Source: Flavivirga sp. 57AJ16
GTDB lineage: Bacteria; Bacteroidota; Bacteroidia; Flavobacteriales; Flavobacteriaceae
Assembly: GCF_028736925.1 (NCBI RefSeq)
Contig: NZ_JAQZAT010000006.1
Coordinates: 62,001 to 126,000 of the forward strand
Length of the DNA: 64,000 bases
Reading direction: 5' to 3'
The notes under the pieces are model-generated. The model worked only from the letters and a program-made list of their open reading frames with translations. It had not been told where the DNA came from and made no database searches. This document shows, piece after piece, positions 53,495 through 62,140 of the stretch (the stretch's first letter is position 1; each line of letters opens with the position of its first letter). A program made the translations under genes and the position numbers.

Positions 53495-54412
53495 ATGGGA
53501 CATTCGCATACTCATAATCACACACATGTTCATAACGACCTAAAAGGACGTAATCTTTTTATATCTATTTTATTAAATATCCTTATTACTGTTGCACAAG
53601 TAATAGGCGGTATCCTTTCTGGTAGTTTGGCACTGCTAAGTGATGCATTACATAATTTTAGCGATGTACTTTCTTTGGTTGTAAGTTACATAGCTAATAA
53701 ACTATCAAAAAAGAAGGCTTCAATTCATAGAACATTTGGGTATAAACGTGCAGAAATCCTAGCAGCGTTTATAAACGCATCTACGTTAATAATTGTGGCT
53801 GTATTATTAATAGTTGAGGCTGTAAAGAGATTTCAAGATCCTCAAGAAATAGCATCTAATTTAGTTATTTGGTTATCCCTTTTAGGGATTATAGCTAATG
53901 GTTTTAGTGTACTTTTATTAAAAAGGGATTCTCAATCTAATATGAATATGAAAAGCGCTTATCTGCATTTATTAACAGATATGATGGCTAGTATTGCCGT
54001 ATTGATAGGAGGTTTGTTAATGAAATATTACCAAGTGTATTGGGTAGATAGTGTATTGACATTTGTGATAGCACTTTATTTGATTTGGATGGGTTTCGAT
54101 TTGTTAAAAAGTTCTACAAAGGTTTTAATGTTATTTACTCCGGACGATATCCCCATAAAACAAATAGTTACAGAAATAAACGCTTTTGAAAGTATTGAAA
54201 ATGTACATCATGTTCATGTTTGGCAATTAAACGAAGAAGAAATTCATTTAGAAGCGCATATAGATTTTAATAAAGATATTACCTTATCTCAATTTGATGT
54301 TATCTTACACGAAATAGAAGATTTGGTTTTTAATAAATATGATATTAATCACGTGAACATTCAGCCAGAATTTGGTAAAGATGATGTGAAGGATGTGATT
54401 GTACAGGATTGA
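53495..54412 (+). CDS. Cation diffusion facilitator family transporter (CzcD-like)
   Basis: 305 aa. A His-rich N-terminus (MGHSHTHNHTHVHND) binds zinc; six membrane helices follow (about 20-205) with metal-site motifs LLSDALHNFSDVLSLV in helix 2 and LLTDMMASIAVL in helix 5, and a cytoplasmic ferredoxin-like domain (about 215-300; HHVHVWQLNEEEIHLEAHI). Exports Zn2+ or similar ions. No gap to rpiB, so the pair is one transcription unit. Confidence 0.93.
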   Translation: MGHSHTHNHTHVHNDLKGRNLFISILLNILITVAQVIGGILSGSLALLSDALHNFSDVLSLVVSYIANKLSKKKASIHRTFGYKRAEILAAFINASTLIIVAVLLIVEAVKRFQDPQEIASNLVIWLSLLGIIANGFSVLLLKRDSQSNMNMKSAYLHLLTDMMASIAVLIGGLLMKYYQVYWVDSVLTFVIALYLIWMGFDLLKSSTKVLMLFTPDDIPIKQIVTEINAFESIENVHHVHVWQLNEEEIHLEAHIDFNKDITLSQFDVILHEIEDLVFNKYDINHVNIQPEFGKDDVKDVIVQD

Positions 54413-54417
54413 TAACA

Positions 54418-54577
54418 CATGTCATTCAGAAGCCTGCCTGTCGACAGGCAGGCACAACTGAAGAATCTTTTAAATGTTATGTTTTAGAGATATACTTATA
54501 AACATAATAGTTATGTGATCATTTTGTTTTTTATTTGGCGTTATATTTATAGATTCTTCACTTCGTTCTGAATGACA
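54418..54577. repeat. Composite palindromic repeat pair
   Basis: A unit starting TGTCATTCAGAAGCCTGCCT (54418-54468) and the inverted unit AGATTCTTCACTTCGTTCTG + AATGACA (54551-54577) enclose about 80 nt. Nearly the same units occur at 51,604-51,748. Confidence 0.8.
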
Positions 54578-54605
54578 TAGTAACTCTTTATTGACTTTAT
54601 AAAAC

Positions 54606-55049
54606 ATGCTAAAAGTACAAGTAAAAACTTTTGAAGAATTAACCAAACAAGAATTGTATCATTTATTACAATTAAGAAGTGAGGTCTTTGTGGTTGAGCA
54701 AGATTGTGTCTATCAGGATATTGATGGAAAAGATCAAAAAGCATTACATGTTTTAGGTTTTAAAAAAGCTGAATTGGTGGCTTATACCCGTATTTTTAAA
54801 CCAGGAGATTATTTTAAGGAACCCAGTATAGGCAGAGTTGTGGTAGTTAAAAAAGAACGTGCTTATAAATATGGCTACGATATCATGAAAGCGTCTATTA
54901 AAGCCATTACAGAGCGCTTTAATACATCATTAATAAAAATATCGGCACAGGTATATTTAACTAAATTTTACACTAATTTGGGTTTTACAGCTATAGGTGA
55001 GGAATATTTAGAAGATAATATTCCGCATATTGCTATGATTAAAGAATAG
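54606..55049 (+). CDS. ElaA-type GNAT N-acetyltransferase
   Basis: 147 aa. LRSEVFVVEQDCVYQDIDGK is the ElaA signature; IGRVVVVKKERAYKYGYDIM is the acetyl-CoA loop region, and FYTNLGFTAIGEEYLEDNIPHIAM closes the fold. Cytoplasmic; substrate unknown. It stands alone between the composite repeat and a convergent gene. Confidence 0.9.
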   Translation: MLKVQVKTFEELTKQELYHLLQLRSEVFVVEQDCVYQDIDGKDQKALHVLGFKKAELVAYTRIFKPGDYFKEPSIGRVVVVKKERAYKYGYDIMKASIKAITERFNTSLIKISAQVYLTKFYTNLGFTAIGEEYLEDNIPHIAMIKE

Positions 55050-55070
55050 CCAGCTAAGGAATTAATCTAA

Positions 55071-56423
55071 CTAACGCTTTAAAGTAAAGTGTCCCTTAAT
55101 AACTTCACCCGAGTTAAGAGTGACTACGTACCAATAATCATCAGTATTTAGTGGGTGTCCGTTAAAAGTACCGTTCCAACCTTGGGAGTTTGGGTGTAAC
55201 GATTTTAAAAGTTTACCGTATTTATCGAAAATATGTGTCATTTTTACTGAATTATTACTATCGAAAACTTGCCATACATCATGGCGACCGTCATTATTTG
55301 GTGTAAAGTATTTAGGAATATAATAAGCGTCTTCAATAATTAATACACTAAAACTAGACTCGTTACTATCACAAGCTGTTTCATTATAAATATAAATAGT
55401 TTGCGAGTTTGTGATAATATCTCCAGCATTAAACTGAATACCATGGCCACCAGATTGCATAAAATAATTACCGTTTGTTAGATTTGGTAAAGTATAAGAA
55501 CTATTAGTTACAACATTGTCAAGTGTATCTACATTAACAAAATTGCTGCAATCGTTTTGGGATGCTATATAATTTGAAAAAGTAACAGGTTCCCAAGTTG
55601 AGTGATTTCCAGAAGGATTATCAACAACAACACAATTTAAATCGGGATTAGCCCTAAAATCCATTAGGGTAATATTGCTATTATTACCATTTCTAAGATT
55701 TAATCTACACAGATTATTATGGCTACAATCTAATTGCGTCACATTAAAATTATTAGAGAGATCTAATGCTGTTAATGCATTAAAGGCACAATTTACGTTG
55801 ATTAGCTGATTATTTATAGAGACATTCAGGTTTGTTAGCTGATTATTTTCACAAGCAAAAAAAGTTAAATTTGGGTTATTGGAAAGGTCCAGGTCATTTA
55901 AGAGATTATTGCCACACTCAAACCTATTTAGGGTGATATTTTGAGATATATTTAAGGATGTTATTTGATTGTTATTACATACTAAAACATTTAAGTTGGG
56001 ATTTTGGGTCACATCTAAATTGGCTAAGAGATTATTACCGCAAACCAATGAAATTAAGCCTGTGTTTTGGGTCACATCCAAACTACTTAACTGATTAGAA
56101 CCACACCATAAAATTTGCAGGTTTGAATTTTGGGTCACATCTAGGCTCGTTAATAAATTGTTATCACAAAAGAGCTCTGTTAAAGCACTAAAATCTTCAA
56201 TGCCACTTAAATCTTGAATATTTAAACCTCGAATGTCCAGCGATGGTTCCGCACTAATATCTGCTGTTAAAACAGTACCATTTACAAGGTTATCACTATC
56301 AATACCTTCGTTTATAAGGAACTGTTCAAAATTAGGATCAGGAATAGATGTGTTTTGAGAGATACCAATACAACTTAGCAATACCAAAACTAAACTGCAG
56401 AAGTATTCTTTATTCACCCACAT
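55071..56423 (-). CDS. Leucine-rich-repeat protein with type IX secretion type B domain
   Basis: 450 aa. Signal peptide (1-22, cut near GISQ). Residues about 75-270 are eleven or so 21-residue LRRs of the pattern LxxLDVTQNxxLxxLxCxxN, rich in Asn and Cys. A linker with paired Cys follows, then a C-terminal type B (gliding-motility-associated, CHU-like) sorting domain (about 365-450; YFTPNNDGRHDVWQ and WNGTFNGHPLNTDDYWY). The protein is expected to reach the surface or medium through the type IX system; LRRs suggest binding. It overlaps the end of the OmpA-family gene upstream by 14 bp, implying coupled expression. Confidence 0.92.
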   Translation of the reverse strand: MWVNKEYFCSLVLVLLSCIGISQNTSIPDPNFEQFLINEGIDSDNLVNGTVLTADISAEPSLDIRGLNIQDLSGIEDFSALTELFCDNNLLTSLDVTQNSNLQILWCGSNQLSSLDVTQNTGLISLVCGNNLLANLDVTQNPNLNVLVCNNNQITSLNISQNITLNRFECGNNLLNDLDLSNNPNLTFFACENNQLTNLNVSINNQLINVNCAFNALTALDLSNNFNVTQLDCSHNNLCRLNLRNGNNSNITLMDFRANPDLNCVVVDNPSGNHSTWEPVTFSNYIASQNDCSNFVNVDTLDNVVTNSSYTLPNLTNGNYFMQSGGHGIQFNAGDIITNSQTIYIYNETACDSNESSFSVLIIEDAYYIPKYFTPNNDGRHDVWQVFDSNNSVKMTHIFDKYGKLLKSLHPNSQGWNGTFNGHPLNTDDYWYVVTLNSGEVIKGHFTLKR

Positions 56424-57264
56424 AGGTTATTAAAATTTCTACACGTCTATCGAATTTTGGATCACCGCCAAGTGGAAATTTTCGGCGCATCCCTAAATGG
56501 CGCATTCGTCTTTTATCAACCCCTTTTTTTGCAAAATAATCATAAACATATTTTGCCCGAGCTTCAGATAAGTTACGCTTTTTGGTCTTTCTATCTACGG
56601 CATCTCTACTGTATTGTGTACAACATACATGACCTTGTATGGTGAAATAAATATCTTTACGTTCTACAAGCGCCTTGGCAATCGCTTCCAGTGTTTTTTT
56701 AGATTCATATGTTACCTTACTATAACCGGTTTTAAATAGAATATTTTTAAAAACTATTTTATCGCCAACTTTAAGGTCTCCTTTTATTAGTTCTGACGTG
56801 CTTTTCTTTTTAACAACTTTTTCTACAGGCTTTTTTTCAACGGGTTTGGGCTTAGGTTTTTTTGGTGTTACTATAATTTCTACTTTTCGGTTTAAGCCTC
56901 TTATTTTTAATAGGTTTTTTTCTTCAACGATTTTTAATAAAACCTCGCCTTTTCCATCAACATTTGTAATTAATTCATCGCTAATTTCATTACTGGAAAA
57001 AATAGCTTTTATAGCATCTGCGCGCTGTTGGGATAATTTTAAGTTATAAGTATCGGCACCAATGTCATCGCAAAATCCAAATATAGAAATGGTCTCGATG
57101 TCTACATCTGTTAAGGTCGAAATAAAGAGAAGCAAACGGTTTTCTTCTGTTGGTGGGAGGTTATACTTATCTGTATCAAAGTAAACATTGTGAGTCAATT
57201 CTTTTTGGGAGAATGCAAATGCCGTGTTTAACGTTAATAAGATAAGTACCAATAATTTATTCAT
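56410..57264 (-). CDS. OmpA family protein with two peptidoglycan-binding-like domains
   Basis: 284 aa from the ATG at 57264 (MNKLLVLILLTLNTAFAFSQ, a clean signal peptide); a longer frame upstream is rejected. First OmpA-like domain about 22-135 (VYFDTDKYNLPPTEENRL, LSQQRADAIKAIF), a Pro/Lys linker (PKPKPVEKKPVEK), second OmpA-like domain about 165-284 (LSEARAKYVYDYFAKKGVDK, FDRRVEILI). There is no beta barrel. Probably periplasmic and paired with the LRR surface protein whose gene it overlaps. Confidence 0.88.
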   Translation of the reverse strand: MNKLLVLILLTLNTAFAFSQKELTHNVYFDTDKYNLPPTEENRLLLFISTLTDVDIETISIFGFCDDIGADTYNLKLSQQRADAIKAIFSSNEISDELITNVDGKGEVLLKIVEEKNLLKIRGLNRKVEIIVTPKKPKPKPVEKKPVEKVVKKKSTSELIKGDLKVGDKIVFKNILFKTGYSKVTYESKKTLEAIAKALVERKDIYFTIQGHVCCTQYSRDAVDRKTKKRNLSEARAKYVYDYFAKKGVDKRRMRHLGMRRKFPLGGDPKFDRRVEILITYVGE

Positions 57265-57321
57265 AGCGGGGTAATAGAACAGGTATAAATATACTATTTT
57301 TAATTTTTTTGATATAAAATT

Positions 57322-57547
57322 CATCTTGACTTTTTCTATTTCCTAAAACCTATCTGCTGGCAGGAAAGAACGGCCAAAATTCGTCCATATTTCGTTACTT
57401 TTTTATGTTTAGTGAACTAGGCCATTAAAAAAGGGTCTCATCTATACAAATTTCACGTCATTTTAGTTCACTTAACTCTTATTATCATAAATAGGAGTTC
57501 ATGAATCTTCGATTTCGGTTGAAAACAAAAAGTCAAGATGAGCTTAT
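57322..57547. repeat. MITE-like element with dispersed repeat, copy 2
   Basis: Ends TTCATCTTGACTTTTT (57322) and AAAAAGTCAAGATGAG (57528) are inverted. The right 110 nt match 8315-8426 almost without gaps. The element fills nearly all of the 300-bp spacer between the S41 and OmpA genes. Confidence 0.75.
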
Positions 57548-57563
57548 AGAAATAAAACAGATC

Positions 57564-59198
57564 TTATTTTAAATAATTAAGATACGTAGATGGTTTACTA
57601 AGTATTTCTGTCGCTTTTTTAATCTTAGGATCGTTTACTTTATAATATTCGTACAGCCCTTCTCTGTAAACATATCTTTTTACTATATCTTCGGTTAGTA
57701 ATTCTAACAAATAATCTTTATTTTCTTCAATAACATCGGTTTTTGATGCCTTTAGGTTAGTAACCAAAGCATTAAAGTCTTTTTCTATATTATCATTTAG
57801 CCCTTCTTTGGTTGCTGTTTCTAAAACGTCGTAAAGTGCTTTTTCCGTTGCTGTTTCAAAAGAAAAATTATTGGTTTTTAAATAGTTTTTAAAATTAGAA
57901 AAGTCAGTATCAGAAAGTTTTAAATTATTAATATCGTTTATAGTGTGTTTATAATAATAATCGGTACTGTAATTAAATATTAAGTCGCTATTTACGATGG
58001 CATTTGTAATGGACGAGTTTTTGGAAGTATTAAAAATGACGTCTGGAAACACGCCGCCCCCATCAAATACTTTACGCCCATTTTTTGTTTTAAACTCGTT
58101 GTAGTTTTCTTGTTTTACACGAACCGCTTCTCCTTTTTCATTTCTGTTCCAATAATCCAGAGACTGGATACACCTACCAGAAGGCGTATAATATCTTGAA
58201 ATGGTTATTTTAACCTGTGTTCCATAAGTAAGTTGTTTGGGGCGTTGTACCAAACCTTTACCAAAACTTCTTGATCCTACAATAACGGCACGATCCAAAT
58301 CTTGCAATGAGCCCGATACAATTTCACTTGCCGAAGCACTATGGCCATCGATTAAAACCACTAAAGGTATGTTTGTATCGATGGGCTCGTCTTGTGTATA
58401 ATAGGTTTTATTATATTTTTTAACCTTAGATTTTGTGGTAACCACTAATTGCCCTTTTGGCACAAAGAGATTTACTATTTTAATGGCTTCATTAAGGAGT
58501 CCACCAGGATTTCCTCTTAAATCCAAAATAATTTGTTCTGCTCCTTGGGCCTTTAAATCGCGTAAAGCGTAATTGGTTTCGTAATGTGCTTTATTACTAA
58601 ACTTACTTAACACAATATAGCCTGTTTTATCGTTAACCATTGAAAAATGGGGTACAGCCTTAATTTCTACTTCGGCTCTTTTTATGGTAGCGGTATGTGT
58701 TTTGCCTTGGCGTTTATAAGTAACCTCTACAGGCGTATCTGAAGCACCTTTTAATAAATCGCCTGCATTTTCTTTATAAGTTTCAATGATAATGTCACCA
58801 ACTTGAATGATTTCGTCTCCTGCTTTCAAGCCCGCTTCATCAGCAGGATAGCCTTTATAAGGTTCTACAATAACCAATTTGTCCTTAAATGTTTTAACCC
58901 GAGCGCCTATACCGGTATAATCGCCCGTATTATTAATTCTGGCGGCTTCAACATCTTGTTCGTTCATAAAATTGGTATATGGATCTAAATCCGCTAACAT
59001 ACTTTTAATAGCAGTATCCATTAAATCACCTGGGTTCGTTTCGTCAACATAATTCATGTTGAGTTCTTTAAAAAGCGTTGTAAATATTTCTATTTGCTTT
59101 GCTATTTCGAAAAAATCGTTTTTAAAAGCAGTTCCAGTAAAAAAGAGGACACCTGCCAGTATAGGAATTATGATTTTCTTTTTTAGTAAATTCTTCAT
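57564..59198 (-). CDS. S41 family C-terminal processing peptidase
   Basis: 544 aa. Signal/anchor segment (about 9-25), an N-terminal helical region, a PDZ domain (about 90-175; YTGIGARVKTFKDKLVIVEP, DEAGLKAGDEIIQVG) and the tail-specific protease core (about 180-370) with LRGNPGGLLNEAI, DGHSASASEIVSGSLQD (catalytic Ser) and GSRSFGKGLVQ (catalytic Lys). The C-terminal 170 residues are helical. Periplasmic processing protease. Lies 15 bp after rnpA and is likely co-transcribed, an arrangement frequent in flavobacteria. Confidence 0.95.
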   Translation of the reverse strand: MKNLLKKKIIIPILAGVLFFTGTAFKNDFFEIAKQIEIFTTLFKELNMNYVDETNPGDLMDTAIKSMLADLDPYTNFMNEQDVEAARINNTGDYTGIGARVKTFKDKLVIVEPYKGYPADEAGLKAGDEIIQVGDIIIETYKENAGDLLKGASDTPVEVTYKRQGKTHTATIKRAEVEIKAVPHFSMVNDKTGYIVLSKFSNKAHYETNYALRDLKAQGAEQIILDLRGNPGGLLNEAIKIVNLFVPKGQLVVTTKSKVKKYNKTYYTQDEPIDTNIPLVVLIDGHSASASEIVSGSLQDLDRAVIVGSRSFGKGLVQRPKQLTYGTQVKITISRYYTPSGRCIQSLDYWNRNEKGEAVRVKQENYNEFKTKNGRKVFDGGGVFPDVIFNTSKNSSITNAIVNSDLIFNYSTDYYYKHTINDINNLKLSDTDFSNFKNYLKTNNFSFETATEKALYDVLETATKEGLNDNIEKDFNALVTNLKASKTDVIEENKDYLLELLTEDIVKRYVYREGLYEYYKVNDPKIKKATEILSKPSTYLNYLK

Positions 59199-59213
59199 AG
59201 TGGAAGTATATTA

Positions 59214-59588
59214 TTATTTTGAAACCTTGTTGGAAAATTTTTCAAACAAGTCTTTCATTCTGGATTCTACTTGAATTAAGTTTGGTTTGTCTTTGCCAAT
59301 GTACAAAATCATAAACGCATATTGTGTTGTAATGTTGTTAAAATACACAGTCTTATTTAGTCTATAGGCCTCTCTTAACAATCGTTTTATACGATTTCTA
59401 TCAACAGCATTTTTAAAATTCCGTTTGCTTACAGAAACGCCTGTTTTAGCTATAGCATCATCATCAAAAGTTGTTTGAAGGTAAACTAAGCGCAAAGGAA
59501 AAGCTGAAACAGATCGACCTTTGTCAAATAACTGTTCAATGACCTTTTTGCTTTTAAGTTTTTCTTTTTTAGGATAAGTTGTAGACAT
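59214..59588 (-). CDS. rnpA: Ribonuclease P protein component
   Basis: 124 aa. KLKSKKVIEQLFDKGRSVSAFPL and the RNR motif KNAVDRNRIKRLLREAYR are diagnostic. It is the protein cofactor of RNase P, which matures tRNA 5' ends. rpmH is not next to it. In many bacteria rnpA is close to the origin, which fits the candidate origin 6 kb away. Confidence 0.95.
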   Translation of the reverse strand: MSTTYPKKEKLKSKKVIEQLFDKGRSVSAFPLRLVYLQTTFDDDAIAKTGVSVSKRNFKNAVDRNRIKRLLREAYRLNKTVYFNNITTQYAFMILYIGKDKPNLIQVESRMKDLFEKFSNKVSK

Positions 59589-60225
59589 ACATAAAATATG
59601 AATACAAAAGTAGTAATAACAATTAATACCTCAACCACGGTATAATCTACCTAATAGGGCCGTGTTTTGAATACATTGAATTACAGTAATTTAATGCTTG
59701 ATATAAACTTGATAAATCTTATAAACAATGCATAAAACCTGATGTTTCTTTGTCTTTTTATTAGAATAATTGCCCTTATGAGATGTCTCAATCGTGACTC
59801 ATTTCGACATGACAATGAGGTTTTTATTATTAAACTCGATGTAAGCATAAAATTATTGAACAGACTATCAATAATTTAATCCTGGTTGTCAGGTTGAGTA
59901 CTTCGACTACGCTCAGTATAAACTAAAAGTCGTAAGGCACAAGGCGACAAATCGTATAATTAGTGAATTTATTGTTAAAAACTCCCTTGCCTGCCTGTCG
60001 GCAGACAGGTTTTAAATCGAACTCCCGTTATTAAATAAAAGGATTAAAACGTGTCATGTTATTGATGATACTTCTAATAAGAACTGGTATTAGATATCTC
60101 CAATATATTTTAATAATGTTTAAAGACACAACTTTTAGCCTACTCAATATAGCTATAAAGAAAAAGACACTCTATTTTTATAAAGTGCCTTTTTTTATGT
60201 TATTAAAAATTTTAAAGACTAAAAT
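59589..60225. other. Gene-free spacer with dispersed repeats
   Basis: No credible gene. It contains GTACTTCGACTACGCTCAGT (59898-59917; the family also inside gltX), CCTGCCTGTCGGCAGACAGG (59988-60010 region), and the terminator of the M1 peptidase gene. An 87-codon plus-strand frame from 60,056 runs into the peptidase gene and is rejected. Confidence 0.7.
60164..60197 (-). terminator. Terminator of the M1 peptidase gene
   Basis: On the minus strand stem GGCACT / AGTGTC (one G-T pair) with an A+T loop, followed by a T run; lies 29 bp after the stop codon. Confidence 0.65.
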
Positions 60226-62046
60226 TTACTTAGTATTATTCTTTTTATCTATATCTGCCATCATTTCTTTAGGATCGATCTGGACACTTTTAACAGCTTT
60301 AGAAGCCTCAAAAGTGTAAGTTGGGTATGCCCAGGCCCAATCTGCTTTTAAAGTAGCCGAGGTTGGTTTTTCTCCACGCATCATTTGTAACGGGATGTAA
60401 AAGTCTTCGGTAGTATCGTCCGTATAAGTTACCGTTAGATCTATAGGCATTGGCATCTGGCCTATGCGTTCTAATGTGATGTTTTTTTCTTCTATATTTT
60501 TTACGCCATAATCAATGGTATTGGTAGTTTGTGCAAAATCTATTAAATACCAACCCAGTTCTAAACCAGATACTTTTTCGGCAGAACGGATAATACTATT
60601 AGGGGTTGGGTGCTTAAATGCAAAATCGTTAAAAAATCTTTTTATGGTTTTCTTTAGGTTGTCCTCGCCAATAATATACCCCAATTGTGCTATAAACACA
60701 GCACCTTTACTATAAGCCGAAATACCATAAGATTGATTGTAATGATAACGGTCTGCGTGTGTTGTAAGCGGTTGTTCTTTCCCAGACTTGGCCAAATAGA
60801 TGTAATTTCCATAAGCACCAGCCGTAGGGTTTTTTCTGTTATGTCCCATAATTTCATTTTCAGCTAACCCACTAATATAAGTGGTAAAACCTTCGTCCAT
60901 CCACTCGTGCTTAGCTTCGTTGGTCGCCAATAAAAATTGAAACCATGTGTGTGCCAGTTCGTGAGCAGTAACCCCAACTAAACTTCCATAACTACGGTTT
61001 CCTGTTATTAGGGTACACATCGCATATTCCATACCCCCATCACCACCTTGTATAACAGAGTATTGCTTGTAAGGGTATTTGCCAATGTGCTCGCTATAAT
61101 AGGTCATAAGTTCCGCTGTTTTTGGCTGTAATTTTTTCCAACCTTCCTTCTTTTTGGCATCTAAGGTGTTCTTATAGTAGAAGTGTAATAACGGACCATT
61201 TGGAACTTGTAGTGTATCATGAATATAGTCTGGATCTGCAGCCCAGGTAAAATCGTGTACTTTTGGTGCCTTATAATGCCATGTTATTTTACCATTATTA
61301 GCTGTTGCATCGGGATTTTGTAAATAACCGGTACCACCAACAACATAGTTTTTATCAATGGTTAACTTAACATCAAAGTCTCCCCAAACCCCATGGAACT
61401 CACGGCCAATATATGGATCGGCATGCCACCCTTCAAAATCGTATTCTGCTAACTTTGGATACCACTGGGTCATAGATAAGGCAACCCCCTCTCTATTGTT
61501 TCTTCCAGAACGACGTATTTGAACAGGGACTTGTGCATCAAAAACCATATTAAAGGTGACACTTTCTCCTGGTTGTATCGGTTTTGCTAAATCAACCTCT
61601 AAAACAGTACCCACTGTTTCGTGTTTTAAAAGAGTGCCGTTTTGTTTTAGTGAATTTACTTTTATATAGCCTATTTCATCAGGTTTTAATTTACTAATAC
61701 GGTCTCCAACTCTTGAGTCTGGATCTGCAATGGTGCGGGAACGTACATCCATTTCACTTCCTGGCTGAAAAGCATTAAAGTACAAATGGTAATACACCCG
61801 GTTTAAAACATCAGGCGAGTTATTGGTATATACCAAGGTTTGATTCCCTTTATATTGATACGTGTTTACGTCCATATCAATTTCCATTTTGTAATCTACG
61901 TGCTGTTGCCAATACGTATTTGACGCTTGTGAAGCTTGGGTCTGTGGCGTCGTTACAGCAGGTGTTTTTGGTGTCGTTGTATTTTTTGAACTGCTACAGG
62001 AAATAAAGACACTTAAGCTTAAAACAGAAATAAAGAATCGTTTCAT
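60226..62046 (-). CDS. M1 family metallopeptidase lipoprotein
   Basis: 606 aa. Lipobox SVFISCSSSK (Cys17), with no acidic run after it, then a Thr/Gln-rich linker. The aminopeptidase N-terminal saddle domain (about 45-270) precedes the thermolysin-like domain with the zinc motif HELAH (H362, E363, H366) and third ligand E385 in WMDEGFTTY. The exopeptidase GxMEN-type motif appears as GGMEYAM. Probably an envelope peptidase for nutrient or turnover peptides. Followed by a terminator; the S8 gene upstream has its own terminator. Confidence 0.93.
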   Translation of the reverse strand: MKRFFISVLSLSVFISCSSSKNTTTPKTPAVTTPQTQASQASNTYWQQHVDYKMEIDMDVNTYQYKGNQTLVYTNNSPDVLNRVYYHLYFNAFQPGSEMDVRSRTIADPDSRVGDRISKLKPDEIGYIKVNSLKQNGTLLKHETVGTVLEVDLAKPIQPGESVTFNMVFDAQVPVQIRRSGRNNREGVALSMTQWYPKLAEYDFEGWHADPYIGREFHGVWGDFDVKLTIDKNYVVGGTGYLQNPDATANNGKITWHYKAPKVHDFTWAADPDYIHDTLQVPNGPLLHFYYKNTLDAKKKEGWKKLQPKTAELMTYYSEHIGKYPYKQYSVIQGGDGGMEYAMCTLITGNRSYGSLVGVTAHELAHTWFQFLLATNEAKHEWMDEGFTTYISGLAENEIMGHNRKNPTAGAYGNYIYLAKSGKEQPLTTHADRYHYNQSYGISAYSKGAVFIAQLGYIIGEDNLKKTIKRFFNDFAFKHPTPNSIIRSAEKVSGLELGWYLIDFAQTTNTIDYGVKNIEEKNITLERIGQMPMPIDLTVTYTDDTTEDFYIPLQMMRGEKPTSATLKADWAWAYPTYTFEASKAVKSVQIDPKEMMADIDKKNNTK

Positions 62047-62062
62047 AGTATAAATATTGGAT

Positions 62063-62120
62063 TAAAAAAGGCTTTCTAAAAAGTAAGATCCATAATTATA
62101 GATACCTTTTAGAGAGCCTT
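62063..62120 (-). terminator. Terminator of the S8 peptidase gene
   Basis: On the minus strand AAGGCTCTCTAAAAG and CTTTTTAGAAAGCCTT pair around a loop, then TTTTT. Lies 21 bp past the stop codon. Confidence 0.8.
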
Positions 62121-62140
62121 CTATTTCATTTAAATTAATA

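Noticed and set aside
39728-60010. Dispersed palindromes as a CRISPR array
   Set aside because: Units are not regularly spaced, face both ways, and no cas genes are present.
60056-60319. 87-codon plus-strand open frame
   Set aside because: Runs through the terminator and into the M1 peptidase gene on the other strand; no supporting pattern.
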